A stretch of 64,000 nt of DNA. Origin: Brachymonas sp049977365. GTDB taxonomy: Bacteria; Pseudomonadota; Gammaproteobacteria; Burkholderiales; Burkholderiaceae_C. Where the stretch lies: assembly GCF_049977365.1 (NCBI RefSeq), contig NZ_JBNGEN010000001.1:682001-746000 (forward strand). Direction: 5' to 3'. A program made the position numbers and the translations under genes. The notes beneath the pieces were generated by a model. That model ran no database searches. It was not told the DNA's origin and worked only from the letters and a program-made list of their open reading frames with translations. Shown here piece by piece: positions 44,647 to 53,976 of this stretch. Positions within the stretch are counted from its first letter, which is position 1. Each line of letters starts with the position of its first letter.

Positions 44647-46094
44647 GCGAGCGCCTCCCGCAGCTGTGCGAGCTGCGACACCAGCAGATCCGGCACTTCG
44701 AGGCAACGCAGGTCGAGCACCAGCCGATCCTCGGCAATGCGCCCGATCACCGGCAGGGGCAGACGTCTCAGGGCCGATGCCAGGAGCTCCAGCGCACGCC
44801 CACCGCCCTGCCGTGACAGCGGAGCCAGCGTCAGCCCCGCCGAAGGCAGCGATTCCACCGGCAGCGAGCCGGAGCCGATCTGTCCCTTCAGCTCTGCCAC
44901 CTCTACCACATACCGTCCCTGCACCGCCTGCGCCACCAGAGGCTGCAGCACCTGTGCCATGGCACGGATATCGTCCACAGAACGCGTGAGCAGACGAAGC
45001 GTGGGCAGATCACGCGTCAGCCGCTCGGGACGCAGATACAGCTGCAGAGTCGCTTCCAGCGCGGCCAGAGGCAGCTTGCTCATGCGCAGGGCGCGCTTCA
45101 TGGGGTGCCTGCGGATGCGTTCGACCAGATCGCGCCGTCCCACGATGAGCCCCGCCTGTGGCCCTCCCAGCAGCTTGTCGCCGCTGAAGGTCACCACGTC
45201 GCAGCCTGCAGCGAGCATTTCCTGCACCAGCGGTTCCCGGGGCAGGCCATGATCGGCCAGGTCGATGAGCGAACCGCTGCCGAGATCGCTCACCAGCGGC
45301 ACCCCCCGGGCATGGGCCAGAACCGCCAGTTCTGCCTCGGGCACCGCCTTGGTAAACCCCTGAATCGCGTAGTTGCTGGTGTGGACCTTCATGAGCAGGG
45401 CCGTTTCCGCTCCGATGGCCGCCTCGTAATCACGCAGATGGGTGCGGTTGGTCGTCCCTACCTCGACCAGCTGGGCGCCGGCGCTCTCCATCACGTCGGG
45501 CATGCGAAAGGCACCCCCGATCTCGACCAGCTCTCCGCGCGACAGCACCACCTCGCGCCCGCGTGCCAGCGCCGCGAGCGTCAGCAGCACGGCGGCGGCA
45601 TTGTTGTTGACCACGGTGGCGGCCTCTGCCCCGGTGAGGCGGCACAGCAGGGATTCGATCAGGCTGTCGCGATCCCCCCGGCCACCGGCAGCAAGGTCGT
45701 ATTCCAGATTGTTCGGGCTCGCCATCAGGGTCTGCAGATGCGCGAGTGCCGCCTCGGGGAGCAGGGCCCGACCCAGATTGGTGTGAATGACAGTCCCTGT
45801 GAGATTGAGCACCCCCCGCATGCGGGGAGCCAATGCAGCCACCACCTGTCCTCGCACGCCGACCGTCCAGCGGGATGGCGTCATGTCGCTGCGCAGCACC
45901 TGCCCCTGCAGCACACGGGCCCGCAGTGCGTCGAGCCAGCTGCGGGTCTCCGCCGCCACCAGGGTGTGCCCGTGTTCGGTCACGAGCGCCGCCACTTCGG
46001 GCAGATGGAGCAGGCGGTCCACCGACGGCAGATCGCGGGCCTGTGCCAGCTCCGCTGCGCCCTGCATGGGCTCGGTCGACGAAGCCAGGCTCAT
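44643..46094 (-). CDS. selA: L-seryl-tRNA(Sec) selenium transferase
   Basis: SelA converts Ser-tRNA(Sec) to Sec-tRNA(Sec) using selenophosphate. The 483-residue PLP enzyme shows GVLNLTGTVIHTNLGRA, NNNAAAVLLTL and the PLP-binding Lys307 in FSGDKLLGGPQAG. Its ATG overlaps the fdhE stop and its stop overlaps the selB start, both as ATGA, so the three are translationally coupled. The selenophosphate synthetase selD is not in the window. Confidence 0.97.
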   Translation of the reverse strand: MSLASSTEPMQGAAELAQARDLPSVDRLLHLPEVAALVTEHGHTLVAAETRSWLDALRARVLQGQVLRSDMTPSRWTVGVRGQVVAALAPRMRGVLNLTGTVIHTNLGRALLPEAALAHLQTLMASPNNLEYDLAAGGRGDRDSLIESLLCRLTGAEAATVVNNNAAAVLLTLAALARGREVVLSRGELVEIGGAFRMPDVMESAGAQLVEVGTTNRTHLRDYEAAIGAETALLMKVHTSNYAIQGFTKAVPEAELAVLAHARGVPLVSDLGSGSLIDLADHGLPREPLVQEMLAAGCDVVTFSGDKLLGGPQAGLIVGRRDLVERIRRHPMKRALRMSKLPLAALEATLQLYLRPERLTRDLPTLRLLTRSVDDIRAMAQVLQPLVAQAVQGRYVVEVAELKGQIGSGSLPVESLPSAGLTLAPLSRQGGGRALELLASALRRLPLPVIGRIAEDRLVLDLRCLEVPDLLVSQLAQLREALA

Positions 46095-47197
46095 GGGGCA
46101 GTCCCGGCAGTTCCGTTTGTCACGGGAGCCTCAGGACCGTCTTCTGCCGCTTGGGCGGCTGCAGCGGCCGCAGATTCCGCATCCGGTTCGGCATCCCCGA
46201 ACATCAGCATGAAATTCACCCCCTGCCGTTCCACGCCAGTCTCGCCGATGAGCAGATCGAGCGTGACCGAGGCCAGGTCATCGGCCACCGGTTCCACCAT
46301 GGGATCGCGATCGGCATGCAGCAGCTTGAGATAGTGCCCGCAGGACTCGCAGGTTTCTGCCTGGATGACGGCATGGGTCGCGGCTTCTCGCGCATCGTCT
46401 TCGGCATCGTCCTCGCTCTGCCCGGGGAGCACCCGCGACAGAGACTGGTAGACCAGCCCCTTGGTGGTATGGCAGTGCGTGCAGGTGATGCGCACCATGT
46501 GCCACTCGGTGCCACACAGGCTGCAGTGCAGATAGCGCTGCCCCGCATGGTCGCCCCCGGCCTTGACGATGCTGTCGGTCGGCCGACTGCCACAGCAAGG
46601 ACAGACACTGGCATCGTCGATGCGGCCAAAGGCGGTCGGCTGCCCCGGGGGCAGTTCCACGGCCTGAACGGCCCGCACGAGGTGCGTCCAGTACACCTGC
46701 AGGGCAGCTCCGATGAGCGGAGCTGCCGCCACATCCAGCCCGGTGGAAATTCCGTTGAGCAGACGGTCTGCCTGTGTCTCCAGCCACTCACCAGAGGCCT
46801 GCTCCAGCGTCTTCAGGGCCGAAAGTGCCGCCTCGGGTGCCTTGTGCGACAGAGCATGCGCCATGTCGCGCACACAGGCCTGCCAGGCTGGATCACGCGG
46901 CCAGTGCGCCGCAGGCAGAGGGGGCTGCCCGAACAGGGCTGCCTGCCGGAGAGCCTCGGCATCCGGCAGGGGCACTGCCGGAAAGCGGTCCAGTGCCTCC
47001 TGCTGAAGGTGGGCGATGTCCGCCACGAACCGCAGAAAGTCCCCCATGGGGTGACCGGCAGCAAGCTGGCGCAGGCGCATCTCCCGCTCGGCAAAGCAGG
47101 TCGAGGCTTCAGGCAGGATCAGAAAGCCGGGTTCACGGGGCTCGCGCGCAGCAATATCCTCTGCGGCAGGATGGGACGAAGAAAGCGGGGAACTCAT
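46091..47197 (-). CDS. fdhE: Formate dehydrogenase maturation protein FdhE
   Basis: FdhE binds iron through Cys motifs and is needed for active Tat-exported formate dehydrogenases. The 368-residue protein has a helical N-terminal half and a C-terminal half with four CxxC pairs: CPCC, CSLC, CTHC and CESC. The start ATG at 47197 gives the expected length; a longer frame upstream is not FdhE-like. An acidic Ala-rich tail (about 30 residues) follows the conserved part. A 310-bp gap separates it from fdnI. Confidence 0.95.
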   Translation of the reverse strand: MSSPLSSSHPAAEDIAAREPREPGFLILPEASTCFAEREMRLRQLAAGHPMGDFLRFVADIAHLQQEALDRFPAVPLPDAEALRQAALFGQPPLPAAHWPRDPAWQACVRDMAHALSHKAPEAALSALKTLEQASGEWLETQADRLLNGISTGLDVAAAPLIGAALQVYWTHLVRAVQAVELPPGQPTAFGRIDDASVCPCCGSRPTDSIVKAGGDHAGQRYLHCSLCGTEWHMVRITCTHCHTTKGLVYQSLSRVLPGQSEDDAEDDAREAATHAVIQAETCESCGHYLKLLHADRDPMVEPVADDLASVTLDLLIGETGVERQGVNFMLMFGDAEPDAESAAAAAAQAAEDGPEAPVTNGTAGTAP

Positions 47198-47507
47198 GAA
47201 CGGCAGAATACTACAGACAGTCTTCCGCCCCGGAACCCGGGGATAAGGAAGACGGCAAGGGAAAAGACACACAAAGAAAAGGACCGCTCTGCACACCCGC
47301 AGAGGCAGCTGTCACTCAGCCCCACTCCGGTGCCTCGGGTCTTTCAAGAGGGCATGCAGGCATGCCCTCCCCGACCACGGTCGATCGCGAAGCAGGAGAA
47401 GGCCTTCAACCATGCGGATCATGCCGGCACCTGCACCCATGCATGGCGCATGCACGGCGCAGACCGTGCACGGAGACCGGCCAGGCGCCGCCCGCCGTGC
47501 ATCGGCA
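47198..47507. other. Gap between fdnI and fdhE
   Basis: This 310-bp stretch holds a hairpin at 47348-47369 and no credible gene. It splits the island into a structural part (fdnGHI) and a maturation/selenium part (fdhE-selABC). Whether a separate promoter drives the second part is not clear. Confidence 0.6.
47348..47369 (-). terminator. Hairpin between fdnI and fdhE
   Basis: Perfect 9-bp arms GAGGGCATG and CATGCCCTC with a 4-nt loop. On the minus strand it is followed by TTGAAAG rather than a T run, so it is more likely an attenuator or processing site than a full terminator. Its core resembles the rpsB-tsf palindrome. Confidence 0.45.
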
Positions 47508-48146
47508 TCACTTGTCGGCCTGTGCGGCCGGGTCGTTGGCCACCTTGCGGTACCAGAGGTAATGGTTCTGCTTGGCCCACCCCGACGACACCGTCCCCTG
47601 CGTCATGGCACGGACAGTGCCCTTCACCCACAGCGCAGCATAGATGTGGATCACCACCGTCAGGGAGATCAGAAAGGCAGCCACCGCATGCACCAGCACG
47701 GCGAGCCGCTGCACAGGGATCGGAACCGCATGGGCGAACCAGGCCTGCCAGAACAGCACGCCCGTCACGAACAGCAGCAGCAGACATACGAATGTGCCCC
47801 AGAACACCCCCTTCTGCCCCGCGTTGTACTTGCCCACGGGAGGCATGGCGGCCTGGTTGCCGGCCAGCATGTCCGAGGAATGCTTTACCCATTCCCAATC
47901 GCTGCGCACCGGCACGTTGTCGCGCCAGAAACGGACGAACATGAACAGAAAGGCCACAAACACGCAGATGCCGAAATACGGATGCACGATGCGCGTCCAC
48001 TGCGGCCCACCGAACAGGTTGGTGAGCGGGAACAGATTGGGATGGAACAGGGCCAGCCCCGAGAACCCAGCCATGCCGAACAGGATCACCATGATCCAGT
48101 GGTTGAAGCGCGTCAGGCCGTTGTGACGGAGAAAGTAGCGTTTCAT
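47508..48146 (-). CDS. fdnI: Formate dehydrogenase cytochrome b556 subunit
   Basis: FdnI is the membrane cytochrome b that passes electrons from FdnH to quinone. The 212-residue protein has four membrane helices (about residues 17-36, 53-72, 110-134 and 150-172), with heme-ligand histidines in RFNHWIMV, IVHPYFGI and VLVHAVAAFL. The ATG at 48146 overlaps the fdnH stop by 4 bp. The protein could equally be called FdoI. Confidence 0.95.
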   Translation of the reverse strand: MKRYFLRHNGLTRFNHWIMVILFGMAGFSGLALFHPNLFPLTNLFGGPQWTRIVHPYFGICVFVAFLFMFVRFWRDNVPVRSDWEWVKHSSDMLAGNQAAMPPVGKYNAGQKGVFWGTFVCLLLLFVTGVLFWQAWFAHAVPIPVQRLAVLVHAVAAFLISLTVVIHIYAALWVKGTVRAMTQGTVSSGWAKQNHYLWYRKVANDPAAQADK

Positions 48147-49093
48147 TCGTTGCCTCCTTCCTTGGGATGGGCAGGGATGACCTGGACCAGCTCGCCATCG
48201 GCGCGTCGAATCGGATCGGGCACATCGTCCTCATCCTCGGGGGCCTCCTCGGGGCCTACCTTGACGTAGTGGAAGAATCCCGTCACGGCCGCGCCGATCA
48301 TCGCGGCCAGGGCAATCGGCTTGGCCAGCCCCTTCCACAGCGCCACCAGCGGGCTGATGCGCGGCTCACTGGGAAGGCCGCTGTACAGCTCTGGCTGATC
48401 CGCGTGCTGCAGCACGTACATGACGTGGGTGCCGCCCACGCCTTCGGGGTTGTAGACCCCGGCCTGGCCAAAGCCGCGCTCCTTCAGATCCTGCACACGC
48501 GTCTCGCCGAAGGCCAGCATGTCGGTCTTGGCACCGAAGCGGATGGCCCCGGTCGGACAGGTCTTCACGCACGCAGGCTCCAGCCCCACGGTCACGCGGT
48601 CTGCACACAGCGAACACTTGTAGGCGCGGTGGTCCTTCTCGCTGATGCGGGGCACATCGAAGGGGCATCCCTTGATGCAGTAGCCGCAGCCGATGCAGTT
48701 CTCGCTGATGAAGTCCACGATGCCGTTGCTGTACTTCACGATGGCTCCGGGCGAAGGGCAGGCCTTCAGGCAACCCGGGTCCTCGCAGTGCATGCAGCCG
48801 TCCTTGCGGATCAGCCATTCGAGCCGGCCCTTCTCCACTTCCACTTCGGAGAAGCGCATCACGGTCCAGGCCTCCGGCCCCAGATCGGCCGGATTGTCGT
48901 ACACCCCCACGTTCACCCCCACGGGCGGACGCAGGTCGTTCCACTCCATGCACGCCGACTGGCAGGCCTTGCAGCCGATGCAGCTGGAGACGTCGATGAG
49001 CTTGGCGACTTCAGGGATGGCATTGCGCACCTGTGGCGTCGGCGTGGTCGTGGCCGAGCGCTTGGCAATGTCGAGGGATTGCAAAGATGACAT
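48143..49093 (-). CDS. fdnH: Formate dehydrogenase iron-sulfur (beta) subunit
   Basis: The beta subunit carries four [4Fe-4S] clusters linking the catalytic subunit to cytochrome b. Ferredoxin motifs include CIGCKACQSAC near residue 38, CMHCEDPGCLKACP, CIGCGYCIKGCP and CSLCADRV. A single C-terminal membrane helix (about residues 267-288) anchors it. I chose the ATG at 49093 (316 residues) with GGAG 9 bp upstream. It lies 19 bp after fdnG. Also known as fdxH or fdoH. Confidence 0.96.
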   Translation of the reverse strand: MSSLQSLDIAKRSATTTPTPQVRNAIPEVAKLIDVSSCIGCKACQSACMEWNDLRPPVGVNVGVYDNPADLGPEAWTVMRFSEVEVEKGRLEWLIRKDGCMHCEDPGCLKACPSPGAIVKYSNGIVDFISENCIGCGYCIKGCPFDVPRISEKDHRAYKCSLCADRVTVGLEPACVKTCPTGAIRFGAKTDMLAFGETRVQDLKERGFGQAGVYNPEGVGGTHVMYVLQHADQPELYSGLPSEPRISPLVALWKGLAKPIALAAMIGAAVTGFFHYVKVGPEEAPEDEDDVPDPIRRADGELVQVIPAHPKEGGNE

Positions 49094-49112
49094 GTCACAA
49101 CTCTCCTGCCGC

Positions 49113-52100
49113 TCAGGCCTTCTCGATATTGACGGTGAAGCTCTTGTACTCGGGCGTCTGGGTGTTCGCATCCCCCACGAAGGGCGTCAGCGTGTTGACC
49201 AGATAGCCGGGCTTGGTCTGTCCGAGGAAGCCCCAATGATTGGGAAGCCCCACGGTATGCACCTTCCTGCCGTCACACGAGAGTTGCGGAATGCGCTTGG
49301 TCACCACGGCCACGGCCTTGATGTAGCCCCGATTGCTCGACACCTTCACCATGTCGCCGTGGGCAATGCCCTTTTCGCGAGCCAGCTCCTCGCCGATCTC
49401 CACAAACTGCTGCGGCTGCAGCACCGCGTTGATGCGTGCGTGCTTGGTCCAGTAGTGGAAATGCTCGGTGAGCCGGTAGCTCGTGGCCACGTAGGGGAAT
49501 TCGGACGGCTTGCCGAAGGCCTCCATGTCGCCCTTGAACACCCGCGCAGCCGGATTCGACTTGGCACGGACATTTTGAGGGTGCATGGGGTTGCGTTCCA
49601 GCGGCGTCTCGAACGGTTCGTAGTGCTCGGGCAGTGGTCCGTCCACAAGGCCGGTCGGCGCGAAGAGCCGCCCCACCCCCTCGGCCGTCATGATGAACGG
49701 CATCATGCGTTCGGCCTCTGCCGGATCGGCATCCACCTTGAAGTCCGGCACATCGGAGCCGGCCCACTTGGTCCCGTTCCAGAACACCAGCTTGCGCCGT
49801 GCATCCCAGGGCTTGCCGTCGGGCGCAGCGGATGCCGCGTTGTACAGGATGCGGCGATTCACCGGCCAGGCCCAGGCCCAGTTCGGCGTCTGACCGTTGT
49901 TCCAGGGATCGCTGTTGTCGCGGCGTGCCATCTGGTTGCCGGCCTGGGTCCAGGCCCCTGTGTAGACCCAGCACCCCGCTGCCGTGCTGCCGTCATCGCG
50001 CAGCCACGCAAAGCTCCCGAGCTGTTCCCCCGCCTTGGCCAGCAGCTGCGGCTGTGCACCGGGCTGCTTGGGATCGGCTGGCGCCACCAGATCGGTCAAA
50101 GCCCTGCCGTTGTACTCCATGGCCAGCTCGGACGGACTGGGTGACTTCGGCAGCCGGTATTTCCAGTCCAGATTGAGAATCGGGTCAGGGAAAGCCCCTC
50201 CCGACTTCTGGTAGGCCGCACGCAGGCGCACAAAGAGCTCGGCAATGATCTCGATGTCGGGACGCGCCTCACCCGGTGGACGTGCTCCGGCCCAGTGCCA
50301 CTGCAGCCAGCGGCTGGAATTGGTGATGGAACCCTCCTCCTCGGCAAAGCAGGTGGTCGGCAGCCGGAAGACGGTCGTCTGGATGCTCTCGCTCCTGACG
50401 TCGTTGTGCTCGCCGTAGTTCTTCCAGAACTCCGCCGTTTCGGTGTTGAGCGGATCCATCGTGACCAGGAACTTGAGCTTCGAGAGCCCGGCGATGATCT
50501 TCTTCTTGTTCGGGAAGGAAGCCACTGGGTTGAAGCCCTGGCAGAAGTAGCCCGTCAGCCGCCCCTGGTTCATCATCTCGAAGGCCTTGAGCACGTCGTA
50601 GAGCTCGTTGGACTTCGGCAGATACTGGAAAGCCCAGTCGTTGTCGGCCCGTGCCGCATCGCCGTACCACGCCTTCTGCAGACTCACGAAGAACTTGGGA
50701 TAGTTCTGCCAGTAACTCATCTGGTTGGGCCGCAGGGGCTTGAGCGCGCGCGCCGCCAGATAGCCCTGCAAATCCTGCTCGGCTTCCTTGGCAATCGTCA
50801 TGTAGCCAGGCAGATTCGTCGACAGCAGGCCCAGGTCGGTCAGACCCTGGATATTGCTGTGCCCACGCAGGGCATTGACGCCTCCACCCAGCAGGCCGAT
50901 ATTGCCCAGAAGCAACTGCATCATCGCCGCCGTGCGGATGATCTGCGTACCCATGCTGTGCTGTGTCCAGCCCAGGGCGTACAGGATGGTCATCACCCGA
51001 TCGGTGGTGCTGGTGCTGGCGATCGTCTCGCACACATGCAGGAACTTGTCCTTGGGCGTGCCAGTGATCTGCTCGACCTTTTCGGGCGTATAGCGCGCAT
51101 AGTGGCGCTTCATGAGCTGGAGCACGCAACGCGGATGCTGCAGGGTCGGATCGACCTTGGCGTACTCGCCATCCTTCTCGTAGGCCCAGCTGCTGTTGTC
51201 GTACTTGCGCGTGGCCGCATCGTATCCCGAGAAGATACCGTCCTCGAAGCCATACCCCTCGCCCACGATGAACGCGGCATTGGTGTAGTTGCGCACGTAT
51301 TCCTTCTGGATCCTGTCGTGCGTGAGCAGATAGTTGATCACGCCGCCCAGAAAGGCAATGTCGCTGCCCGCCCGGATAGGGGCGTAGTAATCGGCCATCG
51401 CAGCCGAGCGCGTAAAGCGCGGATCGACCACCACCAGCTTCGCCTTGTTGCGCTGCTTGGCTTCGATCACCCACTTGAATCCCACGGGATGCGCCTCGGC
51501 GGCGTTGCCTCCCATGACCAGCACGATATCGGCGTTCTTGATGTCCTCCCAGTGGTTGGTCATCGCGCCGCGGCCAAACGTCGGAGCCAGACTGGCTACC
51601 GTCGGGCCGTGTCAGACACGTGCCTGGTTGTCGAATACCAGCAGTCCCAGACTGCGCATCACCTTGTGGGTGAGATAGCCGGCCTCGTTCGAGGAAGCAG
51701 AGGCTGCCAGGAACCCCGTGGAGAGCCAGCGGTTCACCGTCTGTCCTGCTTCGTTGGTGGCCTGGAAGTGCGCATCCCGGTCTTCCTTCATCAGGCGGGC
51801 AATGCGGTCGAGCGCCTCATCCCATCCAATGCGCTTCCATTCGGTGCTGCCCGGCTCCCGCACGGCGGGATACTCCAGGCGGCTGGGACTGTGCACGAAG
51901 TCCAGCAACCCCGCTCCCTTGGGGCACAGCGATCCCCGGCTCACCGGATGATCGGGATCTCCCTCGATGTGAATGATGCTGCCGCGCACATTTCTGGCGC
52001 CATCACCCTGCGTGTACATGATGAGCCCGCACCCCACGGAACAGTACGTGCAGGTATTGCGGGTCTCGGTCGAACGGGCCAGCTTGAAGCCGCGGGTCTC

Positions 52101-52199
52101 AGCCATGGCAGCCGTGGGCGAAAAGCCCAGAGCCGCCAGACTCGATCCCACCAGCCCCGCCGCGCTGACCCGGAAGAACTGCCTCCGGTCCATGTCCAT
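49113..52199 (-). CDS. fdnG: Formate dehydrogenase alpha subunit, selenoprotein
   Basis: The catalytic molybdenum/tungsten-bis-MGD subunit that oxidises formate in the periplasm. One frame of 1,029 codons is interrupted by an in-frame TGA at 51612-51614, codon 196, flanked by DNQARV and HGPTVASLAPTFG. This is the known selenocysteine site, at the same residue number as in E. coli FdnG. The N terminus has a twin-arginine signal (MDRRQFFRVSAAG), then the cluster motif CTYCSVGCGL. The ATG at 52199 has AAGGAG upstream. Reading the TGA as a stop would wrongly split the gene into a 195- and an 816-codon piece. Confidence 0.97.
51583..51614 (-). promoter_or_regulatory. Selenocysteine UGA codon and bacterial SECIS hairpin
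   Basis: The UGA is at 51614-51612. Eleven bases on, the mRNA folds GG-U-AGCCA-GUC-UGGCU-CC at 51600-51583: two G-C pairs, a bulged U, five pairs and a GUC loop. The bulged U and loop GU match the SelB-binding features known from E. coli fdhF and fdnG. Confidence 0.93.
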
Positions 52200-52442
52200 G
52201 GGGATTTTCTCCTTGTCTGTCAGAGTGATGTCCGAACCTGCATACAGCCGCATCCTAAGGCGAACGTGTCTTTCTTTCTGCCGGGTTTTCCCGGTGAGTC
52301 TGGACAAGACCTGTTCCCTACCCGGCTGCATGCAGTGCGCGCCACATCGGACGCGCTTTCTCGACGTTGCAGGCGCGATGATATGCAGCGCTCCGAAACA
52401 TGCATATCCACATCCAGGTTCTCTGGTAAATTGGTCAGGTTT
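52200..52442 (-). promoter_or_regulatory. Upstream region of fdnG
   Basis: This 243-bp gap between waaA and fdnG must hold the formate dehydrogenase promoter unless waaA reads through. A small CCGGG/CCCGG hairpin lies at 52281-52294. No FNR site (TTGAT-N4-ATCAA) or NarL heptamers were recognised. Confidence 0.4.
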
Positions 52443-52453
52443 TCAGACCAATT
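52429..52453. repeat. 8-bp inverted repeat over the waaA stop, upstream of fdnG
   Basis: AATTGGTC, 9 bp, GACCAATT. It overlaps the waaA stop and lies about 230 bp upstream of fdnG. It could be a transcription-factor operator or a weak terminator; no known regulator consensus was matched. Confidence 0.6.
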
Positions 52454-53825
52454 CCGACTGAACATTCCCTGAAGCACCGCGCGGTGCATCTCCCCCTGAC
52501 ACCAGCCATCCCCTGTGCAGCATATCTGCCACCACAGCCTGGCCCGCCCCGCCATGCTCCGCTCCGAACACCCGAGCCGCTTCCCGCATGGCCAGCAGCT
52601 CCGGGGAAAGAGGGGCCGATCCGCCCGGCTGCAGCAATTCCATTGCGCCATGCACCGCGACGGACATGTCCGCACAGCGCCGCGCCGCTCCCGCCGCCAC
52701 AGCCTGTTCGCTGGCCTCCGCAAAATTGAAGGTGTGGGGCCCCACCAGCACGGCGCAGCCACAGGCACAGGCCTCGATCAGGTTCTGTCCTCCCAGCGGC
52801 GCAAAACTGCCCCCCATGAGCACCAGATCGGCCATGGCGTAATACATCTGCATCTCGCCCATGCTGTCCCCCAGCCACAGCACCGGCCGGGGCGCCTCCG
52901 AGGGCACAGAATGCACCACCTGCCCCCACTGGCTGCGTCGCCGCACCTCCCAGCCAGCTGCCCGTGCCTCGGCCGCCACTGCATCAAACCGCTGCGGGTG
53001 ACGCGGCACCAGCATCCAGTGCACGCCATGCAGCGCATCCGACGGCAGGGCCGCAAGCGCATCCAGAAAAAGCTTTTCCTCCCCTTCCCTGCTGCTCGCC
53101 AGCATGCATACCGGCCCTTGCATTTCGAGCTGCTCACGCCAGGCATGGCCGGCAACGGACAGTGCCTCGTCCGGCCGCACATCGAACTTCAGATTGCCTG
53201 TGACCTGCACTTCGGGTGCATGCAGCGCACGCAGACGCCGGGCATCCTGCGCGGTCTGGGCATAGGCCACCGCCAAGCCCCCATATCCTGCAAAGGCCAG
53301 TCCGCGCAGGCGCAAGGATCTGCGGAAGGTTCGATCGTTCACTCTGGCATTGACCAGTGCCATGGGAACCCCGTGGCGACGACTCTGCGCGAGAAGCTCG
53401 GGCCACATCTCGGTTTCCATGAGCAATCCCACCCGAGGCCGAAACAGCTCCAGAAAGCGCCGCACCGGCCCCGGCGCATCCCAGGGCAACCACACCTGCA
53501 TGTCGCCCGGCTGCAGCAGACGCATTCCCTCCTGCCTGCCCGTAGCCGTGCCGTGCGTCAGCAGGACATGCACGTCCGGCTGTGCTGCCCGGATCGCCGC
53601 GAGCAGCAGCCCGGCCGCACGCGTCTCGCCCAGCGACACGGCGTGGATCCACACCCACTGCCCCGCATGCGCCCGTGCAAGCTGCTGTTCCTCGACGGTG
53701 TAGCGCCCGAAGCGCTGGGGAATGGCATGCAGGTACAGCGGCTCGCTGCGTCCCCGCCTGTGCAATTTGCGCAGCAGCAGGGGCGTGGCCAGTGTGGTCA
53801 GCCCCCGGTAGATGGACATCAGCAT
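52443..53825 (-). CDS. waaA: 3-deoxy-D-manno-octulosonic-acid (Kdo) transferase
   Basis: WaaA (KdtA) transfers Kdo from CMP-Kdo to lipid IVA at the inner membrane. The 460-residue protein has an N-terminal membrane-associated helix (MSIYRGLTTLATPLLL), the family motif HAVSLGETRAA near residue 61, METEMWPELL near 136, and the C-terminal nucleotide-binding part with MGGSFAPLGGQNLIEACACG. The ATG at 53825 has GGAG 9 bp upstream. It complements the lipid A genes in the first third of the window. Confidence 0.96.
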   Translation of the reverse strand: MLMSIYRGLTTLATPLLLRKLHRRGRSEPLYLHAIPQRFGRYTVEEQQLARAHAGQWVWIHAVSLGETRAAGLLLAAIRAAQPDVHVLLTHGTATGRQEGMRLLQPGDMQVWLPWDAPGPVRRFLELFRPRVGLLMETEMWPELLAQSRRHGVPMALVNARVNDRTFRRSLRLRGLAFAGYGGLAVAYAQTAQDARRLRALHAPEVQVTGNLKFDVRPDEALSVAGHAWREQLEMQGPVCMLASSREGEEKLFLDALAALPSDALHGVHWMLVPRHPQRFDAVAAEARAAGWEVRRRSQWGQVVHSVPSEAPRPVLWLGDSMGEMQMYYAMADLVLMGGSFAPLGGQNLIEACACGCAVLVGPHTFNFAEASEQAVAAGAARRCADMSVAVHGAMELLQPGGSAPLSPELLAMREAARVFGAEHGGAGQAVVADMLHRGWLVSGGDAPRGASGNVQSELV

Positions 53826-53976
53826 GCCTGCTCACTCCTCAGCCGAGGAAAGGCCTCGGCTCTCCGCCCGCCTGACAGAGTCCGGGGCAGGGGCTCCCAT
53901 GCGGAGCACGCCCCTGGCGTCCGTCGCTGCGGCTGCGGTTCTCGCATCATGCGGGGACATGCATCGTCTGCCGCGC

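Noticed and set aside
51612..51614. In-frame TGA in fdnG as a nonsense mutation making a pseudogene
   Set aside because: It lies at the known selenocysteine position, is followed by a proper SECIS hairpin, and selA, selB and selC lie next door.
50295..52472. A plus-strand frame of 725 codons opposite fdnG
   Set aside because: Antisense shadow of the formate dehydrogenase gene; no domain or start signal.
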